A DNA stretch of 64,000 nucleotides from Candidatus Nitrosothermus koennekei (GCA_013538715.1 JACAFH010000006.1:41414-105413); one strand, 5' to 3'; positions 14,968 through 24,369 are shown, numbered from the stretch's first letter. Notes: generated by a model from the sequence alone, not told the origin. Made by a program: numbers and translations.

Positions 14968-16536
14968 TCATCTAAACTTATTTATGATAATAGAAGAGAC
15001 TATTATAGCACTTGCTATACCAAATCCTATCTGTCCAAAGATTGGATATGACTGAAGTAAGAGAGAAGAACTAATGAAGAGAGACGAAGATACTATACTA
15101 GCAGCTATAAGTCCATCTCTATTTTTATTATTTCCATTCATCATATTATTCTCTAAATATGACTTAAGGATAGGAGCTATTGTTATTGCATCTCTAATAT
15201 TCTTCCCGATATTCTCTATTGAATAGAGAATCTCTTCTATATATGCCTCTCTAATAAGCCCCTCTTCTTCTAATAGTTCCCTAAGAACTTTAACAAATCT
15301 GAACTCTACTTTCAATGTATAATATAATCCTTCAAGCATGCTAGCCATTCTCATATATAATGCTAACTGTTTTGGAAGTCTAAATGGAAATCTGCTCATG
15401 GTTTTATTAGCTAATTCCATTAATGCATTAACCTCCATCTCATCAACCTTTGTGCCATGAAGCGTCTTTATTGCTAATTCTATACCCTTCTCTATAACAT
15501 ACCTATTAGCATCTACTTGTAAAGTTCCTAAACTTATTAGTAGATCAACAGTCCTTCTGGGATCTTTCTCTACAAGTGCTAAATATAGTCTTATAAGTTT
15601 TAATCTAGTCTCATTATCTAACCTTCCAACCATACCAAAATCATAAAGTATTAACTTCCCATCTTTACTTACTGCAAGGTTACCTGGATGTGGGTCAGCA
15701 TGAAAAATATCATGTTTTAAGAGCATTTTAAAGAAGATTTTATGTACAAACATTATCAATTTTGCTCTATCAATCTTTACCTCGTCTAATCTCTTAAGAT
15801 CTGTAACTTTTATACCCTGTATATATTCTAGCGTCAATACATTCTTTGTGCTTCTCTCTTCAATTACATCTGGTATAATTACATTCTCTCCTCTTAGATT
15901 ATACTTTATCCTTCGTAGATTATCTGCTTCTATCTCATAATTTATCTCTTCGTATATACTCTCTATAAATTGATTAAACATAGATTCTGCTGAGAATGCG
16001 ATATTCTTGTCAATAAATTTTATAGCCAATGGCAATAGTCTCTTCAATATTTCAATATCCTCCTCTATTATCCTCTCTATATTTGGTCTATTAACCTTCA
16101 CTATTACTTCTCTCTCTTTATACCTTGCTCTATATACTTGTCCTAGCGATGCGCCAGAGATACAATTAGTATCAAATGAACTGAATGCATCTTCTATACT
16201 CATCCCTAGAGATTTTTCAATTATAGGTTTAACTTCTGTAAATGGAGCTGGAGGTACATCATCTTGTAGTTTAGATAGTTCTTCCATCCATGGCTGTGGC
16301 AATAGATCAGCTCTAGTTGATAACCATTGACCTAATTTTATAAAAGATGGGCCTAAAGAAATGAAAGTCTCAGTTGCTCTCTTTGCATTTTTTCTCATAC
16401 TCTTCTCATTTATACTCTTACCTTCCTTTCTTATCCATTTCTTTCTATCTTTCTTAAATCTTATTATTATTGGTAAAAGTCTAAATATTATATTTACTAT
16501 TCTCCATATACTTGCATTAGCACTTCTCTTTTGCAT
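14968..16536 (-). CDS. UbiB/ABC1/ADCK-family atypical kinase
   Basis: 522 residues. The family motifs are in order: KxGQ helix (FIKLGQWLSTRADLLP) near 60-75, the Ala-rich nucleotide loop (SGASLGQVYRAR) near 127, catalytic HADPHPGNLAV near 280, metal-binding YDFGMVGR near 297. Two C-terminal membrane helices (about 475-515) anchor it. Relatives support ubiquinone or menaquinone synthesis and lipid homeostasis as ATPases. The start overlaps the upstream membrane gene by 20 bp. Confidence 0.93.
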   Translation of the reverse strand: MQKRSANASIWRIVNIIFRLLPIIIRFKKDRKKWIRKEGKSINEKSMRKNAKRATETFISLGPSFIKLGQWLSTRADLLPQPWMEELSKLQDDVPPAPFTEVKPIIEKSLGMSIEDAFSSFDTNCISGASLGQVYRARYKEREVIVKVNRPNIERIIEEDIEILKRLLPLAIKFIDKNIAFSAESMFNQFIESIYEEINYEIEADNLRRIKYNLRGENVIIPDVIEERSTKNVLTLEYIQGIKVTDLKRLDEVKIDRAKLIMFVHKIFFKMLLKHDIFHADPHPGNLAVSKDGKLILYDFGMVGRLDNETRLKLIRLYLALVEKDPRRTVDLLISLGTLQVDANRYVIEKGIELAIKTLHGTKVDEMEVNALMELANKTMSRFPFRLPKQLALYMRMASMLEGLYYTLKVEFRFVKVLRELLEEEGLIREAYIEEILYSIENIGKNIRDAITIAPILKSYLENNMMNGNNKNRDGLIAASIVSSSLFISSSLLLQSYPIFGQIGFGIASAIIVSSIIINKFR

Positions 16537-16876
16537 ATCTAGTAAATCTGTATGATATATATCCAGAGATTATTGACGCAAGAATGCCATAAATTATACT
16601 ATTCTGCTTCTTTATAGAAGCGATCTTATACCCAGTTAATAAACCACTAGCCAAACCAACTAATACTTCTGGCGCATCATGTATTAGATGTCCTAAAGGA
16701 TCCTTCCTAGGATCTACTTTATCCATATGAACTGTATATCTATCATCATATTCTCTTATATGCAAATTACCATATCTATACTGCTTCTTTGCTCCACGCT
16801 TATCTCCTAGATTAGTCTCTTTAGCATCTTTAGGGAGAATAGGAACTACATCTTTAGGAACTTCTATCTCATCCAT
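16517..16876 (-). CDS. Small membrane protein coupled to UbiB
   Basis: 119 residues. A soluble basic N-terminus (residues 1-65, with RGAKKQYRYGNLHIREYDDRY) precedes a membrane hairpin formed by VLVGLASGLLTGYKIAS and GILASIISGYISYRF. The 3' end overlaps the UbiB-like gene by 20 bp. No family function is known to me; the pairing suggests an accessory to the membrane kinase. Confidence 0.65.
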   Translation of the reverse strand: MDEIEVPKDVVPILPKDAKETNLGDKRGAKKQYRYGNLHIREYDDRYTVHMDKVDPRKDPLGHLIHDAPEVLVGLASGLLTGYKIASIKKQNSIIYGILASIISGYISYRFTRYAKEKC

Positions 16877-16908
16877 AACATAAAATTATCTTCTATTATT
16901 ATTAATTT

Positions 16909-17325
16909 TTACTCTCCCATTATTTGTATTATTATATTTCTATCTCTTGGTTTTGTATCCAATTCTATTAATATTACTTGCTGCCATCTTCCAAGCATTA
17001 CCTCCTTATTAATGAAAGGTATAGTCAATGATGATCCAATTAATGATGCCCTAATATGAGAATGACCATTATCGTCATGCCACCTTTCTTCATGTTTATA
17101 ATAAGCATCTCTTGGTGCTATTCTCTCCAGCACCTTACTAAAATCATCTAATAAACCCTCTTCATACTCTATCGTGCTTATCGCAGCAGTAGAACCTGTC
17201 ACAAATACAGTAATTATACCATTATTGAGTTTACTCTCACTTACTGCATCTTCTATATACTTACTTATATCTAATATCGAACATTCTCCTTTAGTTTTTA
17301 TTTTAATGCTTTTTGTGAATATCAT
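16909..17325 (-). CDS. YjbQ/UPF0047 family protein
   Basis: 138 residues, the standard length. Family hallmarks are visible: GIITVFVTGSTAAISTIEYE, YKHEERWHDDNGHSHIRASLIG (the H/D/N/H cluster) and LGRWQQVILIELD. Members have weak thiamin-phosphate-synthase-like activity in vitro, but the true role is unsettled. First gene upstream of the UbiB-like pair on the minus strand. Confidence 0.92.
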   Translation of the reverse strand: MIFTKSIKIKTKGECSILDISKYIEDAVSESKLNNGIITVFVTGSTAAISTIEYEEGLLDDFSKVLERIAPRDAYYKHEERWHDDNGHSHIRASLIGSSLTIPFINKEVMLGRWQQVILIELDTKPRDRNIIIQIMGE

Positions 17326-17375
17326 ATAATAACTTAAGAGATAGATTAAGATAATTCTTATGGTAAAGTAATTAT

Positions 17376-17879
17376 ATGAAGAAGAGAGTATATGAAGGTA
17401 AGATACTTAATCTAAGAGTTGACAATGTTGAGATAAACGGAAGAGAGAGTATAAGAGAAGTAGTTGAACATAATGGCTCAGTTGCTATACTTCCTATAAT
17501 AGATGATTCGTTCTTAATGGAGAGACAGTATAGATATGCTATAGATAAGACTCTATTAGAGATACCAGCGGGAACTTTAGAAGAAGGGGAGGAACCTTAT
17601 GACTGTGCAAAGAGAGAATTACGTGAAGAGACTGGATATGTTGCTGATACGTTAATTTATCTAGGGAGCATGTATCTAACACCTGGATATTGCACAGAAT
17701 TAATGCACTTCTTTATAGCAAAGGATCTTAGGTTTGAGAGTGAAAAACTAGATTTTGATGAGGTTATAAGTGTAGAGTGTATAAAGATAGATAATGCTAT
17801 AGATATGGCTATGAAAGGAGAGATTAACGATCTAAAAACTGTATATGCTATACTTAGATATACTATGCAATACCATTAA
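17376..17879 (+). CDS. Nudix hydrolase, ADP-ribose pyrophosphatase type
   Basis: 167 residues. The Nudix box GTLEEGEEPYDCAKRELREETGY lies at about residues 66-88 (given here in part: G...E...REL.EE.GY). The N-terminal strands with VEHNGSVAILPIID and LMERQYRYAI and the TPGYCTELMHFFIAKDL segment are typical of ADP-ribose pyrophosphatases. The 3' end overlaps the convergent hydrolase by 17 bp. Confidence 0.9.
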   Translation: MKKRVYEGKILNLRVDNVEINGRESIREVVEHNGSVAILPIIDDSFLMERQYRYAIDKTLLEIPAGTLEEGEEPYDCAKRELREETGYVADTLIYLGSMYLTPGYCTELMHFFIAKDLRFESEKLDFDEVISVECIKIDNAIDMAMKGEINDLKTVYAILRYTMQYH

Positions 17880-18645
17880 TTTTTTTTAAGATCCATTCCT
17901 CAATAGTATCTACAATTATAGAATTTTGCATTCTTCTATAAGAGATAGTATCATATAGCCAATGATCAGTATTAAATATCCTTAATGTTTTATCCTTACT
18001 TGCTATCAATCTCATAGTCTCATCTATCTGCTCTCTTGCTGTAAATACATCCTTCTCTCCATATAATATCAATACTGGTACATTTATCTTCTCTAATATA
18101 CTACTATCTAAAGCCTTCTCTAATAATTCCATGAGGTATGAGAGAGAATACATCTTATTTACATTCTTATATTCTTCTAATCTTGTATTATCAATTGGTA
18201 TATATTTAGTAATATCTATCCATCTTTGAGGTTCTTTTTTATATTCTTCAAATAATCTCTTTGCATACTCAGGGATAATAGTTATAGGATGCATTAATGA
18301 AGAAGCCAATATTAAGCCTTTTATATTATTGTATTTAGCAGTATAATGTATACCATAAATAGTTGAGAGACTGAAGCAAAGCAAAAAAAATTCTCTATTT
18401 CCTATAAATTCATGTAATGAAACTAATACATCATCAAACCTTACATTACCTTTCTCTCCTTGAGATAAACCATGACCAGGTAGATCAATTGAATATACAT
18501 CAATATATTGTGTTAGATGTACAAAATTATGAAATATATTAGAATCTGACAATATACCATGAATACATAAAAGAGTAGCTTTTTTATCTTTTGCATGGTG
18601 ATAATTAGCATTTATATAATATTTTTTAATATCTTTGTCATTCAT
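17863..18645 (-). CDS. Alpha/beta hydrolase (monoacylglycerol-lipase-like)
   Basis: 260 residues. Oxyanion motif LCIHGILSDS (about 26), DLPGHGLSQGEKG (about 54), nucleophile elbow CFSLS (about 90), acid GEKDVFTAREQ (about 198) and base TDHWLYDT (about 228) give a complete Ser-Asp-His triad. The elbow has Cys where the first Gly of GxSxG is expected. Substrate unknown; serine-ester hydrolysis is likely. Confidence 0.85.
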   Translation of the reverse strand: MNDKDIKKYYINANYHHAKDKKATLLCIHGILSDSNIFHNFVHLTQYIDVYSIDLPGHGLSQGEKGNVRFDDVLVSLHEFIGNREFFLLCFSLSTIYGIHYTAKYNNIKGLILASSLMHPITIIPEYAKRLFEEYKKEPQRWIDITKYIPIDNTRLEEYKNVNKMYSLSYLMELLEKALDSSILEKINVPVLILYGEKDVFTAREQIDETMRLIASKDKTLRIFNTDHWLYDTISYRRMQNSIIVDTIEEWILKKINGIA

Positions 18646-18756
18646 AATATTATAATTACAATTTCATTATATAAATTATCGTTTTAGAATTTAAAACAGT
18701 ATGTCACGAAATTGATATTTTTATTGATTATTACCAAATTATAGATATATAAATAT

Positions 18757-19386
18757 TTAGATACGATGATACTCTCCCATTATTATGTACCTTACCATAT
18801 CACTAATATAAACAGCATGATCAGCAATCCTTTCTAGGTAGCGCATTATTAGCGTGCTAGCTATTGCACATCTTATATCTATCCCCCCGCCTAATATGTT
18901 TCTTATATTCTGCCTGTATAATGAATCTACAAGATCATCACTCTCTCTTACCTTTCTTGCTAATGTTATATCTCTTTTATTGAATGATTTGATACTATTA
19001 TGTAACATCCCTTTAACCTCGTTGCTAGTCTTTATTATAATAGAATGGTCACAAGTTGATAATTCTCCTATTTGTGACCTTACTATTGCTATATCATATG
19101 CATACCTACCTGATCTAGCCAAACCAGATGAGATCTCATTACATGCTCTAATATATCTTAGATCAGAGGCTACTGGTTGATATCTTATCAACAATTCTGT
19201 AGCAAGATCTCCAACCTCATCATGTAGCATCAATAATTTACTAGATTGTTCGTATAACTCTTTTGTAGAATCTCTATCTTGTATGTATGATTCTATAGCC
19301 ATATTCAAGCATTCTTCAGATAACAAAGCCATATCTTGAATTACATTACCTAATCTCTCCAATCCTATATCCATTAATCTTGTCAT
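18757..19386 (-). CDS. phoU: PhoU-family phosphate regulator
   Basis: 209 residues of almost pure helix in two related halves, each with an acidic metal-binding motif: EVGDLATELLIRYQPVASDLRYI (residues about 54-76) and a second half ending LERIADHAVYISDMVRYI. PhoU proteins bind metal clusters and damp phosphate uptake and signalling. No Pst transporter is adjacent here. Confidence 0.9.
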   Translation of the reverse strand: MTRLMDIGLERLGNVIQDMALLSEECLNMAIESYIQDRDSTKELYEQSSKLLMLHDEVGDLATELLIRYQPVASDLRYIRACNEISSGLARSGRYAYDIAIVRSQIGELSTCDHSIIIKTSNEVKGMLHNSIKSFNKRDITLARKVRESDDLVDSLYRQNIRNILGGGIDIRCAIASTLIMRYLERIADHAVYISDMVRYIIMGEYHRI

Positions 19387-19418
19387 ATGTATTCTTGATA
19401 TAACAAATTATTATAAAT

Positions 19419-19673
19419 CTAACTTCTTTCTATATCAAATAGTTTTAGTTCTATCTTTGTAGCAGCAGCAAACTCGTTTAATTTATTCTTTAGTATTTCT
19501 ATACTAGGTTTATGTTCTGTTAATAATACTGCTAATACTATGCTTATACCATTACTATTTATCTCCCATGCACTCATCCATTCATCTGTATGATCCGCAT
19601 CTATCTCTTTACTCTTCTTAATTAGAAACATACCTAATTGACTCAATATACTTCTAATCTCATCCTCTTCCAT
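19419..19673 (-). CDS. Small unrecognised protein in the redoxin-phoU string
   Basis: 84 residues. A helical N-terminus (EDEIRSILSQLGMFLIKKSKEID) is followed by a beta-rich part and helices (KPSIEILKNKLNEFAAATKIELKLFD). It lies 7 bp from the stop of the redoxin gene and 33 bp before phoU, all on the minus strand, so an operon is likely. No domain recognised. Confidence 0.6.
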   Translation of the reverse strand: MEEDEIRSILSQLGMFLIKKSKEIDADHTDEWMSAWEINSNGISIVLAVLLTEHKPSIEILKNKLNEFAAATKIELKLFDIERS

Positions 19674-19679
19674 TCTTTA

Positions 19680-20225
19680 TCATTGCTTCCATTTTATTGA
19701 GCATCCTATTGACGGATCAAAATCCTTCTCTATCTCTTCATTATTTAATAACTTCCTTATATTATTCTCCATTACTGGAATCCTTGGTGTATCTTTAGGA
19801 TCCATTGCATCATTTATTCTCCCATGGAAGACTAGTCTCCTTCGAGAGTCAAATAGAAATGGATCAGGCGTACATGTAGCACCATATTCTTTAGCAACAT
19901 CTTGCTTCTCATCAAATAGATATACAAAATTTAGTTTATTATCTCTAGCAAATATCTTCATATTCTCGTATCCTTCACCTTCATAATTTGCATCATTACT
20001 GTTTATACCAACTATCTCTAATCTACCTTTAAATTTATCTTGTAGAGCTTTTATATCATTTAATCTTGCATGCACAAATGGACAATGGTTACATATGAAT
20101 ATTATTAGTAATGCCTCAGCATTAAAATCCTTCAATGAATAATACTTTCCATCTACTCCTAATAAGTTAAAGTCTGGAGCAATATCACCTTTCTTTAGCT
20201 TTTGAATAGATAACGTTCTTGCCAT
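19680..20225 (-). CDS. Thioredoxin-fold redoxin (AhpC/TSA-like)
   Basis: 181 residues. KKGDIAPDFNLLGVDGKYYSL at about residues 11-31 is the peroxiredoxin/TlpA entry. The active region reads FICNHCPFVHARL (about 53-65), the CxxC variant found in a family of cytosolic thioredoxin-like proteins. CTPDPFLFD carries the cis-Pro loop and a further Cys. It probably reduces peroxides or disulfides. Confidence 0.87.
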   Translation of the reverse strand: MARTLSIQKLKKGDIAPDFNLLGVDGKYYSLKDFNAEALLIIFICNHCPFVHARLNDIKALQDKFKGRLEIVGINSNDANYEGEGYENMKIFARDNKLNFVYLFDEKQDVAKEYGATCTPDPFLFDSRRRLVFHGRINDAMDPKDTPRIPVMENNIRKLLNNEEIEKDFDPSIGCSIKWKQ

Positions 20226-20296
20226 AAACTAATACACATATAGTCTTATTAAAACCTTAGCAAAAGATTTTTTTGCGAGGAAGAGATATAAAGATC

Positions 20297-20425
20297 ATGC
20301 GAGTATGTTCATTCTGCAATGTTAGGATAGAGGAGAGTAAAAGTATATGTAATGATTGTATGAAGAGATATAACATAAATGCTATTGTCTCATTAGAAGA
20401 TGGATGTTCTTGTGATACTAAATAA
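20297..20425 (+). CDS. Tiny zinc-ribbon protein
   Basis: 42 residues: MRVCSFCNVRIEES, then ICNDCMKRYNIN and a terminal GCSCDTK. CxxC-x10-CxxC is a zinc ribbon, with an extra CxC at the end. A TATA-like AAGATATAAAG is immediately upstream. It lies just before the alcohol dehydrogenase gene and might be co-transcribed. Function unknown. Confidence 0.6.
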   Translation: MRVCSFCNVRIEESKSICNDCMKRYNINAIVSLEDGCSCDTK

Positions 20426-20438
20426 AAGTTTAATTTAG

Positions 20439-21479
20439 ATGGATGTAAGAGTTAATTGTATGAGAGCAGCAAGGTTACATAGAATAGGAGAAGTGCTTAG
20501 TTTAGAAGATATCAAGAAACCTGAAATAGAGTCTGAAGATGATGTTATAATAAAGATGAGAGCAGCAGGTATATGTTATAGTGATATCCATGTTATAGAC
20601 GGAGTCATCTCAGTTAATACGCCTTTAACGTTAGGTCATGAGATATCTGGAGAGGTTTATGAAGCAGGTTCAAATACAAAACTAAAGAAAGGAGAAAAGA
20701 TTCTAGTTCATTTTATGAATCCTTGTAATAAGTGTAAATATTGTTTAGATGGTAAGAGTATGCAATGTATAAACCAGTTTAATAGACCAGAATATGGTTT
20801 TAGTGCAGATGGAGGTTATGCTGAATACTGTAAGGTTAATTATGATAGAATTGTAAGATTGCCAGATACATTGCCAATAGATTTTGCAGCAACTCTAGGA
20901 TGTGCAGGTATAACTGCATATCATGCAGTAAAGAGCATTGCAGATATTAATGTAGCCGATAGTATAGCAATATATGGCACTGGTGGAGTAGGATTATATG
21001 CATTACAGATCGCAAAAGCATGTGGAGCAAAGTGTATAGCTATAAGCAGAAGCAAGGAGAAATTGAAATTTGCTGAAGAGTTAGGAGCTGATTATAGTAT
21101 AGATGCTAATAATATAAAGGAGGTTAAGAAAGTAACTGAGGGAGGTGTAGATGTCATTCTAGATTTTGTTGTTAACGAAGAATCTATAAAGAATAGTCAA
21201 AAGATCTTAGCAAATGGAGGAAAGATAGTATTAGTTGGTGTATCAAATAAACCTATATCAATAAACCCTCAAACATTTGTATTAAAAGAGTTATCCATAC
21301 TCGGTTCTTTGGTAGGAAGTAAGAATGAGTTGGAAGAGTTAGTATGGTTGGCTAGTAGTAATAGAATCAAAAGTATAGTTAAGAAACATTATAGTCTTGA
21401 AGAGATCAACATTGCATTAAATGAGTTAAGAGAAGGGAAGATTATAGGTAGAGGATGTATAATATTTAATCATCAATAG
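20439..21479 (+). CDS. Zinc-dependent medium-chain alcohol dehydrogenase
   Basis: 346 residues. Catalytic zinc ligands in AGICYSDIHV and GHEISGEV, structural zinc CNKCKYCLDGKSMQC, and the NAD(P) loop YGTGGVGLYALQIAK (about 176) are all present. The family usually starts near MRAARLHRIGE, so the ATG at 20460 may be the true start rather than 20439. Substrate cannot be read from the sequence. Confidence 0.92.
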   Translation: MDVRVNCMRAARLHRIGEVLSLEDIKKPEIESEDDVIIKMRAAGICYSDIHVIDGVISVNTPLTLGHEISGEVYEAGSNTKLKKGEKILVHFMNPCNKCKYCLDGKSMQCINQFNRPEYGFSADGGYAEYCKVNYDRIVRLPDTLPIDFAATLGCAGITAYHAVKSIADINVADSIAIYGTGGVGLYALQIAKACGAKCIAISRSKEKLKFAEELGADYSIDANNIKEVKKVTEGGVDVILDFVVNEESIKNSQKILANGGKIVLVGVSNKPISINPQTFVLKELSILGSLVGSKNELEELVWLASSNRIKSIVKKHYSLEEINIALNELREGKIIGRGCIIFNHQ

Positions 21480-21906
21480 CTGTAACTCTAACTATCCAAA
21501 ACTCTCCTAGAGTTGCATTAGTAACAGCATCATAATATCTATATTTTCCTCTCTCTCCACCACTAAGAAGTAATGTATCAATCTCTGCAGGTTGAAGTAA
21601 TTTAGTTGATGCTATATTCTCTATAACTAGTAGATGAGGGTTATCATCTCCATTAACTATCCTAATCTGCATCTGATGATATTTTGAACTACGCATTACT
21701 ATAGTTGGATTCTCTCCCCCTATTCCTAATACTCCTTCTACTTTATCATCTTTGAATACAAGTGTAACATATGTTGTCTCTTTTGGTGGAGGTCCTTCTA
21801 AGATATGTATCAGATTTGTTAATATACCAAATACAACAAAACCACTTATTATTATAATAAATATACCTTTCTTACTCTCTAGAAAATCTAACACATAAAA
21901 ATTCAC
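21466..21906 (-). CDS. Membrane-anchored cupredoxin-like protein lacking the copper cysteine
   Basis: 146 residues. One N-terminal transmembrane helix (about 13-32) is followed by a beta-rich outer domain with QMQIRIVNGDDNPHLLVIENI and GKYRYYDAVTNATLGEFWI, the strand order of a cupredoxin. The usual C-x-x-x-x-H-x-x-x-x-M copper loop is replaced by a cysteine-free segment, so a type-1 site is unlikely. It overlaps the alcohol dehydrogenase 3' end convergently. May be structural or a copper-free relative. Confidence 0.6.
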   Translation of the reverse strand: MNFYVLDFLESKKGIFIIIISGFVVFGILTNLIHILEGPPPKETTYVTLVFKDDKVEGVLGIGGENPTIVMRSSKYHQMQIRIVNGDDNPHLLVIENIASTKLLQPAEIDTLLLSGGERGKYRYYDAVTNATLGEFWIVRVTAIDD

Positions 21907-22280
21907 ATTAATTCATATATAATCTTTTAATCTTAGACATCTGCATTTATCTATCATTAAATCTGTTAGAAGAATTGGATTCTTATTATTAGAAGATTTA
22001 ACAATCTCAATTTATGCTTTGTATAATGATGCTCATCATAGAGTGTTACAGTCAATCTGCTATTGATATTCTAGCATATAATCTGATTATTTCATAATTA
22101 TGTAATAAAGTACAAATTTATAATAAATAAAGAATATTTTCCAGATTATAAAAACTGATATAATATCCTTATTAATGAATTATATAAAGCATATCATGCT
22201 CTTTAGATTAATAGATGAAACAAGAATATGAATATTAGAAATAAAGATAACTAATATAAGGCTAGTTAAGATATGATGAT
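21907..22280. other. Intergenic stretch without a convincing gene
   Basis: About 370 bp, AT-rich, with frequent stops in all frames. It must hold the promoters of the two divergent genes on either side. No clear hairpin, repeat or RNA gene is seen. Confidence 0.4.
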
Positions 22281-22607
22281 ATGGAGTATATATCATATGA
22301 GGAGTTTAGTAAATTAGACATTAGAGTGGCAAAGATAATTCATGCTGAAAGAATTGTAGGTTATAAGAAGATAGTAAAAGCAAGAGTAGATCTAGGATAT
22401 GAAGAGAGAGAATTAGTAGTTGGCGGTGCAGAGTATTACAAACCAGAAGATCTAATAGATAAGATAGTAATAATGCTCGTAAATCTAAAACCAAGAAAGA
22501 TTGCTGGAATAGAATCACAAGGCATGCTTTTGGCAGCAGATGTTAATGATAAACCAATTTGGCTAACTGTAGACGGAGATGTCCCATTAGGAAGCAAGAT
22601 CAAATAA
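22281..22607 (+). CDS. Stand-alone tRNA-binding domain (MetRS beta-subunit/CsaA type)
   Basis: 108 residues, one OB-fold of the EMAP/Trbp111 kind: FSKLDIRVAKIIHAERI at the start, VVGGAEYYKPEDLIDKIV, LKPRKIAGIESQGMLLAA. Such proteins bind tRNA elbows as homodimers and serve as a separate C-terminal domain for methionyl-tRNA synthetase in some archaea. It converges with the PAC2 gene, overlapping by 8 bp. Confidence 0.93.
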   Translation: MEYISYEEFSKLDIRVAKIIHAERIVGYKKIVKARVDLGYEERELVVGGAEYYKPEDLIDKIVIMLVNLKPRKIAGIESQGMLLAADVNDKPIWLTVDGDVPLGSKIK

Positions 22608-23253
22608 GCTTTCTAAGATTTATCTCGTCATTTATCATTCTAATCATTATCTTTATTATATTCTTAGCAGTAAGAGGTTGTTCTATGTGAGGATTATCTA
22701 TCTCTCCAAACAATCCTATAGCATCTATATTATGCTCAGCAGCTATACCTAATATTAAACCATTGAACCATGTTATAGTGCTGATCTCTCCTCCTATTGT
22801 CAAGATTCCAAACCTTTCGAGTGTTTTTAGTAGCAATGGATTATTTACTGCACCATACACTTTAGGCTCTACAACTTTATCTCTTAGATATCCACCTGCC
22901 GTATATATCATCTTTATATTCCCAAATCTCTTTACTATCTCTATCAACTCATTGCATAATCTAAATACATTTGATCCTTCTTGAGGTTGTGTGTCACCAT
23001 AAAATACGACAATAGAATTAGTCTCATCAGCGTATATATTGTATACATCATTATCTATTCTAGCAATTCCATCTTTGTATATGACCCATGGTTTATCTTT
23101 GATCTCTATACTTGCTACTAGTTTTGTATCTAATTCCTTTGCTAGATATGATGATACTAATCCTCCAACTTTACCCATATCTGGCAGAGACGCTATAAGT
23201 ATGATATCCTTTAATCTTGTCTCTTTATATATAATACTCTTCATCTCATTCAT
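22600..23253 (-). CDS. PAC2-family (proteasome assembly chaperone-like) protein
   Basis: 217 residues. IIASLPDMGKVGGLVSSYLAKEL, FYGDTQPQEGSNVFRLCNELIE, YTAGGYL and the late GEISTITWFNGLILGIA segment match the archaeal PAC2 family related to proteasome assembly chaperone 2. The 3' and 5' ends overlap both neighbours. Role in proteasome assembly is by homology only. Confidence 0.9.
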   Translation of the reverse strand: MNEMKSIIYKETRLKDIILIASLPDMGKVGGLVSSYLAKELDTKLVASIEIKDKPWVIYKDGIARIDNDVYNIYADETNSIVVFYGDTQPQEGSNVFRLCNELIEIVKRFGNIKMIYTAGGYLRDKVVEPKVYGAVNNPLLLKTLERFGILTIGGEISTITWFNGLILGIAAEHNIDAIGLFGEIDNPHIEQPLTAKNIIKIMIRMINDEINLRKLI

Positions 23254-24112
23254 TTTCCAATCTGTTTATCTTCTCTATGAATGCTAATATTCCAGTATAA
23301 TCTAGCTCGCCATATCCAAGATTGTCAGCAGCGAGATATATATTCTCTGCAAGTGAGGCTAGAGGCAATGATAGACCTAATTCTTTTGTAGTAAAATTTA
23401 TCTCATGAAGATCTTTCCTCATCATACTTAATGCAAAACTCTTCTCAAAATTATACTTAATCATTTTTGGACCTTTTCTCTCGCTCATACCAGTTTTAAA
23501 GTATGTAGAATTTAATATCTCTAAGAATATAGCAGGATCTAACTTTGCACCTTTCACTAACGCTATACCTTCTGATAGCGATAATGCTAACATAGCAATT
23601 TGAAGGTTCATTGCTAGTTTCATGGTAGCAGCAGAACCATTATCACCTAGATAGAATACCTTTTTACCAATAGCCTCAAATACATGTATATATCTATCAA
23701 ACATATCCTTCTTTCCAGAAGCCATAACTATTAATTCTCCATTCTCAGCTAATTGGGGTCCTCCCATTACAGGAGTATCAAGCATAGTTATGCCATATTC
23801 TCTTAATCTATTAGCAATCCTTCTCGAGTCTATAGGATTTATTGTGCTTACATCAGCAAGTGTAAATTTTGAATCTAACATACCATTACTAAAGCAGATA
23901 TCTTCTAATACTTTAGCATCCTTTAACACTGTAATTACTAATTCACATTTGGCAACCTCTTTAGGCGTATCTGCTACTTTAGCATTGAATATCTTTAATG
24001 CTTCGGCTTTTGCTTTCGTTCTATTATACACTGTTAATTCATAACCTTTAGAGAGTAATCTTCTTGCTATGGCACTACCCATTATACCCGTTCCTATTAA
24101 TCCTATGTGCAT
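23246..24112 (-). CDS. 3-hydroxyisobutyrate dehydrogenase-like NAD(P) oxidoreductase
   Basis: 288 residues. The nucleotide loop GLIGTGIMGSAIARRLL at the N-terminus, substrate-binding DTPVMGGPQLAENGELIVMASG (about 120-140), and catalytic-lysine region GSAATMKLAMNLQIAM define the beta-hydroxyacid dehydrogenase family (glyoxylate/succinic-semialdehyde reductase branch possible). Succinic semialdehyde reduction would fit the hydroxypropionate/hydroxybutyrate carbon cycle of ammonia-oxidising archaea, but this enzyme type is not proven for it. Confidence 0.88.
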   Translation of the reverse strand: MHIGLIGTGIMGSAIARRLLSKGYELTVYNRTKAKAEALKIFNAKVADTPKEVAKCELVITVLKDAKVLEDICFSNGMLDSKFTLADVSTINPIDSRRIANRLREYGITMLDTPVMGGPQLAENGELIVMASGKKDMFDRYIHVFEAIGKKVFYLGDNGSAATMKLAMNLQIAMLALSLSEGIALVKGAKLDPAIFLEILNSTYFKTGMSERKGPKMIKYNFEKSFALSMMRKDLHEINFTTKELGLSLPLASLAENIYLAADNLGYGELDYTGILAFIEKINRLENE

Positions 24113-24156
24113 ATATGATGATATGTTAAAGAAATAATATATATCTTAATAAAAAG

Positions 24157-24321
24157 TTATTTGAAGAGAAACGTAATGCCAGTTGCAGCTAATAATACGG
24201 CCTCAGTTAGTAGGAATAGTTTTATGAAATTCTTCTTCTCCTTCCATTGGCAACTATGAGCCTTGATCATCCATGGTTTATCAATTAATACCCCACATCT
24301 ACATCTATAGCATCTTGTCAT
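24157..24321 (-). CDS. Tiny zinc-ribbon membrane protein
   Basis: 54 residues. MTRCYRCRCGVLID has a C-x2-C-x1-C cluster, a fourth cysteine lies at about 24, and a C-terminal transmembrane helix (FIKLFLLTEAVLLAATGITFL) follows. It sits upstream of the dehydrogenase on the same strand and may be co-transcribed. No family known. Confidence 0.6.
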   Translation of the reverse strand: MTRCYRCRCGVLIDKPWMIKAHSCQWKEKKNFIKLFLLTEAVLLAATGITFLFK

Positions 24322-24369
24322 AAGAATTTATAGAATGTGTGTAATAAAAGATGATGTATGTAACATAAA

